From positions 124,001-188,000 of the forward strand of contig JADJPL010000006.1 of the NCBI GenBank assembly GCA_016713275.1: a stretch of DNA of 64,000 nucleotides. The letters run 5' to 3'. Every line of letters starts with the position of its first letter. Position 1 is the first letter of the stretch. The notes below the pieces were generated by a model. It was not told where the DNA came from. It ran no database searches and saw only the letters and a program-made list of their open reading frames with translations. The translations under genes were made by a program, and so were the position numbers. Source of the stretch: Haliscomenobacter sp. Its GTDB lineage: Bacteria > Bacteroidota > Bacteroidia > Chitinophagales > Saprospiraceae. Below, piece by piece: positions 52,901-62,665 of the stretch.

Positions 52901-53293
52901 GAAAAAGCGGCTTCGGGAAATCTCGAGCCCGCCATCCCCTGGTTTTATAACGACCAGCAGCCGGATAAGATCTTTTACAAGGGGCTGGCTTTGCTTCAAT
53001 TGGGCCAAACCCAGGCTGCAGCCGCCGTTTTTGACAACCTGACCGCTTTTGCCGATGCCCACCTGGAGGATACCGTCCGGATGGATTATTTCGCCGTCTC
53101 GTACCCCGAAATCCAGGTTTGGGACATGGATTTTCAGCAAAAAAACCGGGTCCACTGCTACTATATCCGCGGCTTGGGGCGCCTGGGCAAAGGAGCAACC
53201 CAACCCGCAGAAGCCGATTTTAACCAGGTGCTGGCTTTGGAAAACCATCATGCGGGGGCCTGGATCCACTTGCATATGGCGCAAGCAAAGTAA
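49977..53293 (+). CDS. DUF5107 domain and tetratricopeptide-repeat protein (one frame break)
   Basis: About 1,105 residues. The first about 420 form a DUF5107 domain (ILPQLGGRIQMAYDK, WISGGIEFNWPQHHRPSTF, WWANPALHVND), which resembles aldose-epimerase/GH-type beta-sandwiches. The rest is a long series of TPR helices (YFYLGQALEGLGKDDEAYAA and others). No signal peptide is seen, so it is probably cytoplasmic. One shift near 52785 in a C run moves the end (YPPNLGEGKLSGAQ to HLHMAQAK) into another frame. DUF5107 proteins sit in sugar-utilisation clusters, but their reaction is not established. The start is ATG at 49977 or 49980. Confidence 0.88.
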
Positions 53294-53379
53294 AGTGGGG
53301 GCAAAGAACAGCCTTTGAAGGCAGGCCCGCCCCCTTTTGGAAGAGAGAAAAAACCTGTTCACGCGTTTAATTCAACGAC

Positions 53380-54768
53380 ATGAGCGAAGAAAAATACAAC
53401 TTGAGGTACCTGACCCAAATTGCTATGGTAGCAGCCCTTGGCGGCTTGTTGTTTGGGTACGATTGGGTCGTCATCGGAGGGGCCAAACCGTTTTATGAAC
53501 CGTTTTTCGGGATCGCCGGGTCGCCCCTGCTTCAAGGCTGGGCGATCAGCTCCGCTCTGGTAGGGTGTATGGCAGGCGCGGTGCTTTCGGGCCTTATCAG
53601 CGACCGGTATGGGCGGAGAAACGTCTTGATTCTGGCTGCCGCGTTGTTTTTAATTTCCGCTATCGGCACCGGTTTAGCCAATACCTTTTCAATTTTCATT
53701 TTCTACCGCATCGTCGGCGGGGTAGGGATCGGACTGGCTTCTACGGCTTCCCCGGTTTATATTGCGGAAGTGTCTCCGGCGCCGATCCGGGGCCGGTTTG
53801 TCTCGATCAACCAATTGACGATTGTGATCGGCATCCTGCTGGCGCAGATCATTAATTGGCTGATTGCAGAAGAAGTGCCCGCAAATGCTACCGGGCAGGA
53901 AATCCTCGCGTCCTGGAACGGGCAAACGGGGTGGCGCTGGATGTTCTGGGCGGAGGCGGTTCCGGCGGCGTTGTTCTTCGGGCTGATGTGGGCCGTCCCG
54001 GAAAGCCCGCGGTGGTTGGTCAAAGCGCGCCAACCGCAAAAAGCGAAAACCATACTCGCCAAAGTGGGTGGCGCCGCCTATGCCGATCGCGCTGCCCGCG
54101 ACATTGAGGAAACGCTGAAAGCCCAGCACGGAAAAACCAATCTGTTCGCCGCGTTGAGGCAAAAACCAGTCCGGGCGATTCTCGCGCTCGGCGTTTTCCT
54201 GGCGGTGCTTCAGCAATGGTGCGGGATCAATGTCATCTTCATGTACGCGGAGGAGGTCTTTACAGCTGCCGGGTATTCTTTGTCGGATATGCTGTTCAAT
54301 ATCGTGATCACCGGCAGCGTGAATCTGATCTTTACGTTCGCCGCTATGGCCCTGGTGGACAAGATCGGGCGAAAACCTCTGATGCTGATCGGGTTGGGCG
54401 GGCTCTCGGCCATCTACCTGCTGGTCGGCTTGTTTTACTCTATGCAGGTTTCCGGATGGCCCGTACTGCTGCTGATCGTCCTCGCCATCGCATGTTATGC
54501 CATGACCCTGGCGCCGGTTACCTGGGTTATTCTGTCGGAAATCTTTCCCAACCAGATTCGGGGCGCTGCGATGGCGATTGCCACTTTCGCGCTTTGGGTA
54601 GGGAACGCGCTGCTGGCCTATTTTTTCCCCATCATCAACCAGGCGATCAACGCTTCCGGCAGCTTTTGGGTGTTTGCCGGTATTTGCATTGCCGGGTTAA
54701 TCTTCGTCTGGTTCCGGTTGCCGGAAACCAAGGGAAAAACCCTGGAGGAGATCGAGCTGCATGTGTAG
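53380..54768 (+). CDS. Sugar porter family MFS transporter
   Basis: 462 residues with twelve membrane segments. Sugar-porter signatures are all present: GGLLFGYDWVVIGGA in TM1, SDRYGRRNVL after TM2, RIVGGVGIGLASTASPVYIAE in part, RGRFVSINQ, PESPRWLVKARQ in the central loop, QQWCGINVIFMYA in TM7, and PETKGKTLEEIE at the C-terminus. It brings monosaccharides across the inner membrane, probably with protons as in XylE/AraE. It is the only transporter in the carbohydrate cluster. Confidence 0.95.
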   Translation: MSEEKYNLRYLTQIAMVAALGGLLFGYDWVVIGGAKPFYEPFFGIAGSPLLQGWAISSALVGCMAGAVLSGLISDRYGRRNVLILAAALFLISAIGTGLANTFSIFIFYRIVGGVGIGLASTASPVYIAEVSPAPIRGRFVSINQLTIVIGILLAQIINWLIAEEVPANATGQEILASWNGQTGWRWMFWAEAVPAALFFGLMWAVPESPRWLVKARQPQKAKTILAKVGGAAYADRAARDIEETLKAQHGKTNLFAALRQKPVRAILALGVFLAVLQQWCGINVIFMYAEEVFTAAGYSLSDMLFNIVITGSVNLIFTFAAMALVDKIGRKPLMLIGLGGLSAIYLLVGLFYSMQVSGWPVLLLIVLAIACYAMTLAPVTWVILSEIFPNQIRGAAMAIATFALWVGNALLAYFFPIINQAINASGSFWVFAGICIAGLIFVWFRLPETKGKTLEEIELHV

Positions 54769-54846
54769 GCGCCCGCGCTTTGTTTCCAACCTGCGTTGGG
54801 TATTTCTTTGCGAAGTGCATTTGATCGATTGCAAAAAACGATAATC

Positions 54847-57770
54847 ATGAGGTTTATAGCCAAATTCTTTTCCATCGCTTCCTGCGTTTTGACGCTTTGG
54901 TTTCTTTTATCGGCTGGCGCCGGGACAGCCCAACCAACCGGTGCGTACTCCCGAGCGCCAAAGAAAAAAAACCGGGAGATGAACGCGTCCCCCAATGCCT
55001 GGCAACTCCATTTGGCGGGAACCTGGGGGTTCCAGGCCGATCCGCAGGATAGAGGCGCTGCGGAAGCCTGGTTCAGCAAACCGCTGGCAGAAACCATCTC
55101 CCTGCCCGGCTCCATGGCTGGGAACGGCAAAGGCGATCCCGTGTCCATTCATACTTCCTGGACCGGCGACATCATCGACAAATCCTGGTTTACGGCGCCG
55201 AAATACGCCCGTTACCGGCAGGAGGGCAATGTCAAAGTGCCTTTCTGGCTCCAACCCGAGCGCTATTACAAAGGGGCTGCCTGGTACCAGAAATCGGTGG
55301 AGATCCCGGCGTCCTGGGCTGGGCGCCTCATCGAACTCGTTCTCGAACGCCCCCACTGGGAAACCCAGGTTTGGGTAGATGGGCAACCGGCCGGAAAGCA
55401 AAACCGCCTGGGAACGCCTCATGTCTATGATTTGACCAGGATGCTTCCGCCCGGAAAACACCTCCTTTCTATCCGGGTCGATAACCGGGTGAAAGAGGTC
55501 GATCCGGGGCCCAATTCCCATAGCATTTCCGACCACACCCAATCCAACTGGAATGGGATCGTTGGCGTCCTGGCGCTGCATGCGCGCCCAGCGGTGGCCC
55601 TGACGGAGGTTCAGCTGTTTCCCGATGTGGCTAAAAAACAAGTCCTGGCCAAGATTCACCTGCAAAACCAGGCCGGGGTTGCCCGCGCCTGCCAATTGAC
55701 GTTGAACGCCCAGGTCCTGAACGGGAAGTCAACCGAGCGGCTGAAGCATGTCGTTCAGGAAATCGTGGTCTCCGGCGTTCAAACCGTGGAGGTGGTCTAC
55801 CCCATGGGAGACAACCCCTTGCTTTGGGAGGAATTCGCCCCCAACGTGTATTCCAGGCTCGGCACCCTGAAATCGGTGTCCGGGACAGACCAAAAATAGA
55901 CCGTCCTCGGCATGCGGGACTTCAAGGCCGGCGGAACCCGGTTTTCCGCCAACGACAGACCCGTCTTTCTGCGCGGCACCCTGGAATGCGCTATTTTTCC
56001 CAAAACCGGATACCCGCCAACAGAAATCGGGGAATGGAAGCGCATTTTTCCGTCTGCAAAGCGTTTGGCCTCAACCACATGCGTTTTCACTCCTGGTGCC
56101 CGCCCGAAGCGGCTTTCGACGCAGCCGATGAGATGGGCGTCTACCTCCAGGTGGAGTGTTCGAGCTGGGCTAACCAGGGATCCTCCGTGGGCGACGGAAA
56201 GCCCATCGACGAGTGGATTTACCAGGAAGCCCAGGGCATCCTGAGCGCTTTCGGCAACCACCCTTCCTTCTGCATGCTGGCCTACGGCAACGAGCCGGCA
56301 GGGAACAACCAGGTCGCTTACCTGCGCAAATGGCTGGAGCACTTTAAAACGCTGGATCCCCGGCGCCTCTACACCAGCGCTGCCGGATGGCCGTTTGTAG
56401 AGAACGCCGATTACTTTAGCGACCCTGCCGCCCGCATCCAGGCCTGGGGCCAGGAGCTGAAAAGCGTCATCAACGGGCAAGCGCCGCAAACGCTGTTTGA
56501 TTACCGCGGCAAAGTGGAGCAAACGCCGATGCCCTACGTGAGCCACGAGATCGGGCAGTGGTGCGTTTACCCCAATTTTAAAGAAATCCCCAAGTACGAC
56601 GGCGTATTAAAAGCCCGGAATTTTGAAATCTTCAAGGAGACGCTCGAAGAAAACGGGATGGGCCTGCTGGCCGACAGCTTCCTGCTCGCTTCCGGCAAGC
56701 TCCAGGCCCTGTGCTATAAAGCCGATATCGAAGCCGCCCTCCGGACTCCCGGTTTCGGAGGGTTCCAGCTATTGGACCTCCACGACTTTCCCGGGCAGGG
56801 AACGGCGCTGGTGGGGGTTCTGGACCCCTTCTGGGACGAGAAAGGCTATATCACCGCAGCGGAATACAGCCGGTTTTGCAACCAAACCGTCCCGCTGGCC
56901 CGCCTGGCCAAACGGGTTTTCTACGACAACGAACCCATTGTAGCCGATATCGAAGTCGCCCATTTCGGAAAAGCGCCCCTCCGGCAAACGCCGGTTAACT
57001 GGACGTTGACCACCGCCGCCGGCCAACCGGTCGCGAGCGGACAGCTCCCCTCCCGGGAAATCCCATGGGGAAATGGAATAGCCCTTGGGAAAATAGAAAC
57101 CGCGCCCCGAAAAGTGGACCGCGCCCAAAAATGGGTGCTGGAGGTGGAGGCTGCCGGTTTTTCCAATACCTGGGACATCTGGGTGTACCCCAGCGAAATC
57201 AAAGCCCCCGATAACGCCGCTTCCGTTCGCGTCGTTCAGGAATTAGACGGCGCTGCCCTGGAATTCCTGAGGCAAGGCGGCAGCGTGCTGCTCACCCCGC
57301 CCAAAGACCGCGTAAAACCAGAGAAAGGCGGCAGCGTTGGGATCGGGTTTTCCAGCATCTTTTGGAATACCGCCTGGACCGGGGGACAAAAACCCCACAC
57401 CCTGGGCATCCTCTGCGACCCGAAACATCCGGCCCTGTCGGATTTTCCCACCGAATACCATTCCAACTGGCAGTGGTGGGACGCCATGAGCCATTCCAAT
57501 GCCTTGCTCCTCGACGGGCTCTCCCCGGCTATCCAGCCCATCGTGCGGGTGATCGACGACTGGGTTACCAACCGCAGCCTGGCCCTGGTCTTCGAAACCC
57601 GGGTGGGGAAAGGAAAGCTGGTCGTATCGGGGATTGACCTCCTCACCGACAGCGCCAACCGGCCGGAAGCCCGGCAACTGCTTTACAGCCTCACCACCTA
57701 TATGGCCGGCGCCCGGTTTAACCCGGCGGCGTCCATGGAGGAACAAGAGGTTCTTGCGTTTTTCAAATAA
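54847..57770 (+). CDS. Glycoside hydrolase family 2 enzyme, one in-frame stop and one shift
   Basis: 974 codons after correction. The signal peptide is RFIAKFFSIASCVLTLWFLL. The jelly-roll domain (WQLHLAGTWGFQADPQD, RPHWETQVWVDG), an Ig-like domain and a TIM barrel follow. The barrel has FLRGTLECAIFP, NHMRFHSWCPPEAAFDAADE, acid/base Glu near residue 482 in YGNEPAGNN and nucleophile Glu near 568 in VSHEIGQWCVYP. A C-terminal extension of about 200 residues follows. TAG at 55897-55899 interrupts DQK-stop-TVLGMRDFKAGG without a frame change (GAG would differ by one base). One missing T in the T run near 56050 shifts the frame. It is likely an exo-acting beta-glycosidase, for example a galactosidase or glucuronidase type. 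Confidence 0.88.
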
Positions 57771-57889
57771 GCTGCTTATGAAAACGAAACCGGACGGAAA
57801 CCGGAGCGCAACCGATTAACCGTAACCAATTGATCCATGAGGAAAGCTGAGATAACCCTACATGCTTGTCTATCTTTAAACCGAATACC

Positions 57890-58998
57890 ATGAAGCCTTT
57901 ATTCAAATTCTGTTTTTTATTACTGTTTGCTCTCTTTGCGCTCCCCGCCCATTCCCAACTCCCTTCCCCTCAGGAAGTCAAGGCCCTGATGAAGCGTGTG
58001 GCCGACTGGCAAATCGCGCACTATCGCGACAGCTACACGTATAAAGAGCCGCACCACCCGCTCGACTGGACCAACGGCGCGCTCTACGTGGGTATGACCA
58101 AGTGGGCGGCTATGGCTGACGACGAGACGTATTACCAATGGCTGAAAAAAGTGGGGGATGACAACAAGTGGAACCTGCATTCCCGCCGGTACCACGCCGA
58201 CGACCATACCGTGGGCCAAATGTATTGCGAGCTGTACCGCAAATACGGGGATAAAAAGATGATCGAACCCACGATCAAATCCTTTGACTACCTCCTGTAC
58301 CACCCCTCCAAAAGCAAGCTCGATTGGGAAACCCCCTTCCACCAGGACCGCTGGAACTGGTGCGACGCCCTGTTTATGTCGCCCCCGGTTTGGGCCAAGT
58401 TGTATAAAATCACCGGCGAGCGGAAATACCTCGATTTCATGGTGGCAGAATACAAGGCCACGACCGATTTCCTTTTCGACAAAAAAGAACACCTCTACTA
58501 CCGCGATCAAAGCTATATGGGCAAACTCGACAACGGGACCAAGATCTTCTGGGCCCGGGGCAACGGCTGGTTTTCGCCGGGCTGACCAACGTCCTCAACG
58601 AGCTGGATCCAGGCAGCAAGGAGTACGCGTACTTTTTGGGCATCTATAAAAAAATGGCCAAAAAACTGCTGGAAATCCAGACGCCTCAAGGCCACTGGGC
58701 GATGAGCCTGCTGGGCCAGGCCTTTTACCCCACTCCCGAAACCAGCGGATCGTCGTTCTTCACCTACGGCCTGGCCTGGGGGATCAACCAAGGCATCCTG
58801 GATAAGGCTGCCTACGAGCCCGCCGTGCGCAAAGGCTGGATGGCGATGGCCAGCTACGTCACCCCCGAAGGCATGCTGGGCTACGTGCAACCCATCGGCG
58901 CCGGCCCCGGCAACGCCTGGCCCGATAAAACCGAGGTGTATGGAACCGGAGCGTTCCTGTGCGCAGGATCGGAGGTGGTTCGGTTGTACTCGAATTGA
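57890..58998 (+). CDS. GH105 unsaturated rhamnogalacturonyl/glucuronyl hydrolase (one shift)
   Basis: 369 residues after correction, the usual YteR length. The signal peptide is MKPLFKFCFLLLFALFALPA. Family motifs of the alpha6/alpha6 barrel are WTNGALYVGM, RYHADDHTVGQMY, and RWNWCDALFMSPPVWAKL with the catalytic Asp in WCDALFM, then ARGNGW and ETSGSSFFTYGLAWGI. The enzyme hydrates the 4,5-unsaturated uronic acid that polysaccharide lyases leave on oligosaccharides, releasing the rest of the chain. One G missing from GGG near 58573 produces the break; WVFAGLTNVLNELDPGS restores the frame. It implies that a lyase acts upstream of it. Confidence 0.92.
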
Positions 58999-59000
58999 CG

Positions 59001-59454
59001 GTGGTTAGTGGTTGAGTGGTTGAGTGGTTGAGTGGTTGAGTGGTTGAGTGGTTGAGTGGTTGAGTGGTTGAGTGGTTGGTGGTTGAGGTAATGTACTAAT
59101 CTGGCGCGAGGCGCAAAATCTGGCGCGAGCCTCCAGGCTCGTGTCCACTATCTTCGCGAGGCTCCGCCTCGCAACCCGCGAAGCAGGTAAAAAGCGTTGT
59201 TTTAAGCCTGCTTCGCCGATGGTGAGGCTGAGCCTCACAAAGGTACAGGGCACGAGGCTGGAGCCTCGCGGCGGGGGGGCCGGTTGCGCCTCGCGCCAGG
59301 TTTTGCGCCTCGCGCCAATTGGGATTAAATCGCTCCTTCGCTTTTGGCTACAAACGTTGGGCCTCTCCGAGGCCTTTCCCCCCACCCCCCACCAACCACC
59401 AACCACCAACCACCAACCACTAACCACTAACCACTAACCACTAACCACTCAACG
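59001..59454. repeat. Concentric palindromic repeat block
   Basis: The gap between GH105 and BNR_4 genes holds nested inverted repeats around about 59200-59225. The outer arms are eight perfect GTTGAGTG units (59011-59074) facing AACCACC/AACCACT units (about 59393-59453). The middle arms are 59101-59129 and 59290-59318, 29 bases with two mismatches. The inner arms are GCCTCCAGGCTCGTG (59129) against CACGAGGCTGGAGCC (59251). At the core GCGAAGCAGG (59178) faces CCTGCTTCGC (59207). Small palindromes such as GTGAGGCTGAGCCTCAC lie between. No gene is present. Confidence 0.8.
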
Positions 59455-60771
59455 ATGACTTATTTCCAACCCATTTTCTCCGGATTGCTGCTTGTTTGGA
59501 TTAACGGGCTGCCGGCTTTTTCCCAGGCGCCACATTCCTCCGGCTACCTCACCCGCGACGGGGCCTGGTGCTGGTTCTCTGATCCCAGGGCTATTGTGGT
59601 CAAGGGGAAGGTGTACACGGGATGGGTGAAAAAAGACGGGACCATCGAAGCCGCGTCGGTTGACCTCAAAAGCGGGTCGGTGGAAACGGACGCGCTGTAT
59701 CCGGAACTGGACAAAGACGACCACGCCAACCCGGCGTTTGTGGCGGCCCCCGGGGGCAAGGTCCTGGCCCTATATACCAAACACGGGAGCGAAGCGGTGT
59801 ATGTGCATGCCGCCGACTTGGGCGCGGGCGCGCTCGATTACGGCGAAGCGCTGCTCGTGGACCCGCACGACGAGGGGGAACTGAAAAAATTTCCCCGCAA
59901 GCAGATTACCTACGCCAATCCCTTTCATCTCAAAAAAGAAAACGGCCGGATCTATTGCTTTGGCCGCTGGACGGGCTTCAAGCCCAACGTGATGTGGTCG
60001 GACGACGGCGGCGCCTCCTGGTCGAAGAGCAGGGTGCTCCTCACCAACTACCCCTTCGACGCCAATAACCGGCCCTATGTGAAGTACGCCTCCGACGGCA
60101 AGTCGCGGATCCATATCGCGTTCACCGACGGGCATCCGCGCAACGAGCCCACCAACTCGGTGTACTACGCCTATTACGAAAACGGCGCATTTTACCGCGC
60201 CGATGGCGCCAGGATCACCGGTATGGACCAGCTCCCGTTTACCCCCAAAGATGCTTCTCTGGTGTACCGCGCCACCGAACAGGAAGGCCGCGCCTGGATC
60301 GCCGACGTGGGCCAGGATAAGCAGGGGAATCCGGTCATCCTCTACACCAAAAGCCCCCGGGAGACCGACCACCGCTACGTGTACGCCCGCTTCGACGGCA
60401 CGAAATGGCTGCACACCGAGCTGTGCCGGGCCGGCAAGTGGTTTCCCCAGACTCCCGAGGGCCAGACCGAACGGGAGCCCCACTACTTCGGCGGCATGAG
60501 CCTCCACCCCGGCAACCCCAACGTGGTCTACGTCTCCCGCGAGATCGACGGCGTCTTCGAAATCGAACGCATGGAAACCTCCGACGGCGGCAACACCTGG
60601 AAAACCGAACCCATCACCCAACACTCAACCCGCGACAACGTGCGCCCCTACGTGCCCCGGGGAGTAAAAGCCCGCCAACCCGAACCCGTCTTCTGGATGG
60701 AGAATGCGAAATACGTGCACTATACGGACTTTGATACGGCGGTGCGGTATGGGGTTTGGAGGAGGGAGTAG
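59455..60771 (+). CDS. BNR_4 repeat beta-propeller protein, ulvan-lyase-like
   Basis: 438 residues with a signal peptide ending LPAFSQ. The start follows directly on the outer repeat arm. The sequence is a seven-bladed propeller of the BNR_4 type: GAWCWFSDPRAIVVKGK, KDDHANPAFVAAPGGK, LYTKHGSEAVYVH, YANPFHLKKENGRIYCFGR, WSDDGGASWS, and NVVYVSREIDGVFEIER. Ulvan lyases of PL24/PL25 share this architecture, and the DDH-x-NP and Y-x-KHG histidines fall where their catalytic histidines are expected, as far as I recall. Lyase activity would supply the substrate of the GH105 gene next door. A non-catalytic or sialidase-like role remains possible. Confidence 0.75.
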   Translation: MTYFQPIFSGLLLVWINGLPAFSQAPHSSGYLTRDGAWCWFSDPRAIVVKGKVYTGWVKKDGTIEAASVDLKSGSVETDALYPELDKDDHANPAFVAAPGGKVLALYTKHGSEAVYVHAADLGAGALDYGEALLVDPHDEGELKKFPRKQITYANPFHLKKENGRIYCFGRWTGFKPNVMWSDDGGASWSKSRVLLTNYPFDANNRPYVKYASDGKSRIHIAFTDGHPRNEPTNSVYYAYYENGAFYRADGARITGMDQLPFTPKDASLVYRATEQEGRAWIADVGQDKQGNPVILYTKSPRETDHRYVYARFDGTKWLHTELCRAGKWFPQTPEGQTEREPHYFGGMSLHPGNPNVVYVSREIDGVFEIERMETSDGGNTWKTEPITQHSTRDNVRPYVPRGVKARQPEPVFWMENAKYVHYTDFDTAVRYGVWRRE

Positions 60772-60772
60772 G

Positions 60773-60976
60773 ATGAAGAGGATGTATATCCCCGTTCCGG
60801 CGCCCGGGACCATCCAGGTGTTCGACCTGCTCGGCCGCCTGCGGCTTCGGGGGCAAGCCGGCGCCCCAAGCACGCAATCGCTGAATTTGCAGTCCTTGCC
60901 GGATGGCGCCTATTTCCTCCGCTTTGAAGGAGAAGGCAGCGGCGGCTCCAGACCGGCAGTTTTTGGTTGGAGGTAA
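60773..60976 (+). CDS. Stand-alone T9SS-type sorting domain fragment
   Basis: 67 residues starting MKRMYIPVPAPGTIQVFDLL and containing GRLRLRGQ, STQSLNLQSLPDGAYFLRF. This is the second half of a T9SS type A C-terminal sorting domain (usual pattern: IQVFDLxGRLV, then LPxGxYxL). It starts two bases after the BNR_4 stop in another frame, and no passenger precedes it. Either it was the tail of the BNR_4 protein and has been separated by a shift, or it is a true orphan. The YPNP half of the domain is not visible. Confidence 0.5.
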   Translation: MKRMYIPVPAPGTIQVFDLLGRLRLRGQAGAPSTQSLNLQSLPDGAYFLRFEGEGSGGSRPAVFGWR

Positions 60977-61061
60977 AGGGTAGAGAGGGGGGGCTTTGGT
61001 AAATGACTTCGTGAAATCCTTTTCCCTATCTTACACCCCAAAACCAACACCGCGTAGTGCT

Positions 61062-62650
61062 ATGATCTCGCTCCTTCCGCTCCTTTTTTCCCTGCTTTTC
61101 CCTTCCTTCCCAAGCGCCGCCCCGAAGCCGCTCCACTCCCCGCCATACGCCCTGCGCCTTTCGCCTTAAGCTCCCCGCCCGCCTCCCCGCCCTCCCTTCC
61201 CAACATCGTCCTCATCTACCTCGACGATCTGGGTTATGGGGATATGGGCGCTTACGGCGCAACGGCCCTGAAAACGCCCAACATGGACCGGCTGGCGGTC
61301 GGAGGACTGCGCTTCACCAACGGGTACGCGGCGTCGGCTACCTGCACGCCGAGCCGCTTCGCGCTGCTGACAGGGGGGTATCCCTGGCGGAACAAAGAAG
61401 CCAAAATCCTTCCCGGGACGGCCCCGCTGCTGATCGATACGTCCTTGGTAACGCTGCCGAAAATGCTTCAGGAGCAGGGCTACCGCACCGGGATCGTTGG
61501 CAAATGGCACCTGGGACTGGGGAGCGGCCGGCTGGACTGGAACCAGCCCATTCATCCCGGACCCAACGAAGTGGGGTTTGATTATTCCTACATTCTGGCC
61601 GCTACCCAGGACCGCGTCCCGACGGTCTATATCGAAAACGGACGGGTGGTGGGCCTGGATCCCGCCGACCCCATTTGGGTCGATTACCAAAACAACTTCC
61701 CCCGGCGAGCCTACCGGCCGCGATCACCCGGAGCGGCTGAAGATGCGCTGGGACCACGGCCACGACAACAGCATCGTCAACGGTATTTCCCGGATCGGAT
61801 TTATGAAGGGAGGGAGAAAGCCCGCTGGGTAGATGAAAACATGGCCGATACCTTTCTGTTGAAAGCCCAGGCGTTTATTTCCGCGCATACCCGTCAGCCG
61901 TTCTTTCTGTATTACGCCCTGCAGCAGCCCCATGTGCCGCGCACCCCTCATCCGCGCTTTGTGGGTGTTTCCGGCCTTGGCCCTCGGGGCGACGCCATCG
62001 CGGAAGCGGATTGGTGTATCGGGGAGTTGCTTCGCACCCTGTACGAAGAGGGGGTATTGGAAAATACCCTGGTCCTCTTCTCCAGCGACAACGGACCGGT
62101 GCTGAACGACGGCTATGTGGACCAGGCGGTGGAACGCAATGGCGCTCACCGCCCGGCAGGACCGCTGCGGGGCGGCAAGTACAGCTTGTACGAGGCAGGT
62201 ACCCGCGTCCCTTTTCTGGCGTATTGGAAAGGCCGCATCCGGCCCGGGGTGTCCGATGCCCTGGTGTCCCAGCTCGACCTGTATTCTTCCCTGGCGGCAC
62301 TGACGGGGAGCTCGCGGAGGGGCCAGGATAGCGAGAACCTGCTCCCCGTTTTCCTGGGCAAAAGCCACCGGGGGAGGAAGGCGTTGGTCATCGAAGCCTC
62401 TTCCCGCACGGCGTTGCGAAAAGGCGACTGGGTGCTGATCCCACCGTATGCCGGCCCTGCGGTCCATACCCAGGTCAATATCGAACTGGGCAACTCGCCG
62501 GGGTACCGCTTATTCAACGTACGCCGGGATATTGGACAAAAAGAAAACCTGGCCGAAACACAGCCAAAGAAATTGAAGGAAATGATCGCCGACTACGAAA
62601 AAATAAGCGGTAAAAAAGCGCCGGAAAAGAATACTTTTGATTTTAAATAA
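61062..62650 (+). CDS. Type I (formylglycine) sulfatase, three frame shifts
   Basis: About 529 residues. MISLLPLLFSLLFPSFPSAA is a signal peptide in one frame. The catalytic domain continues in another from about 61166: PNIVLIYLDDLGYGDMGAYG with the metal-binding Asp pair, the formylglycine signature CTPSR at 61343-61357, and GIVGKWHLG. Between about 61705 and 61812 the real sequence (PGEPTGRDHPERLKMRWDHG) is again displaced by an extra C and a missing G that cancel. SSDNGPVLNDGY and LRGGKYSLYEAGTRVP complete the metal site. It removes sulfate esters from polysaccharide fragments in the periplasm or at the surface. Its S1 subfamily cannot be assigned by eye. Confidence 0.9.
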
Positions 62651-62665
62651 CGGACCTGTTCGCCT

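Noticed and set aside
11610..55899. Stop-codon reassignment (TGA as Gly, or TAG as Glu) from the lone in-frame stops
   Set aside because: Only one example of each exists, and TGA, TAG and TAA all act as normal stops in other genes of the window.
59001..59090. The GTTGAGTG array as a CRISPR
   Set aside because: The units are 8 bp, directly adjacent with no spacers, and no cas gene is nearby.
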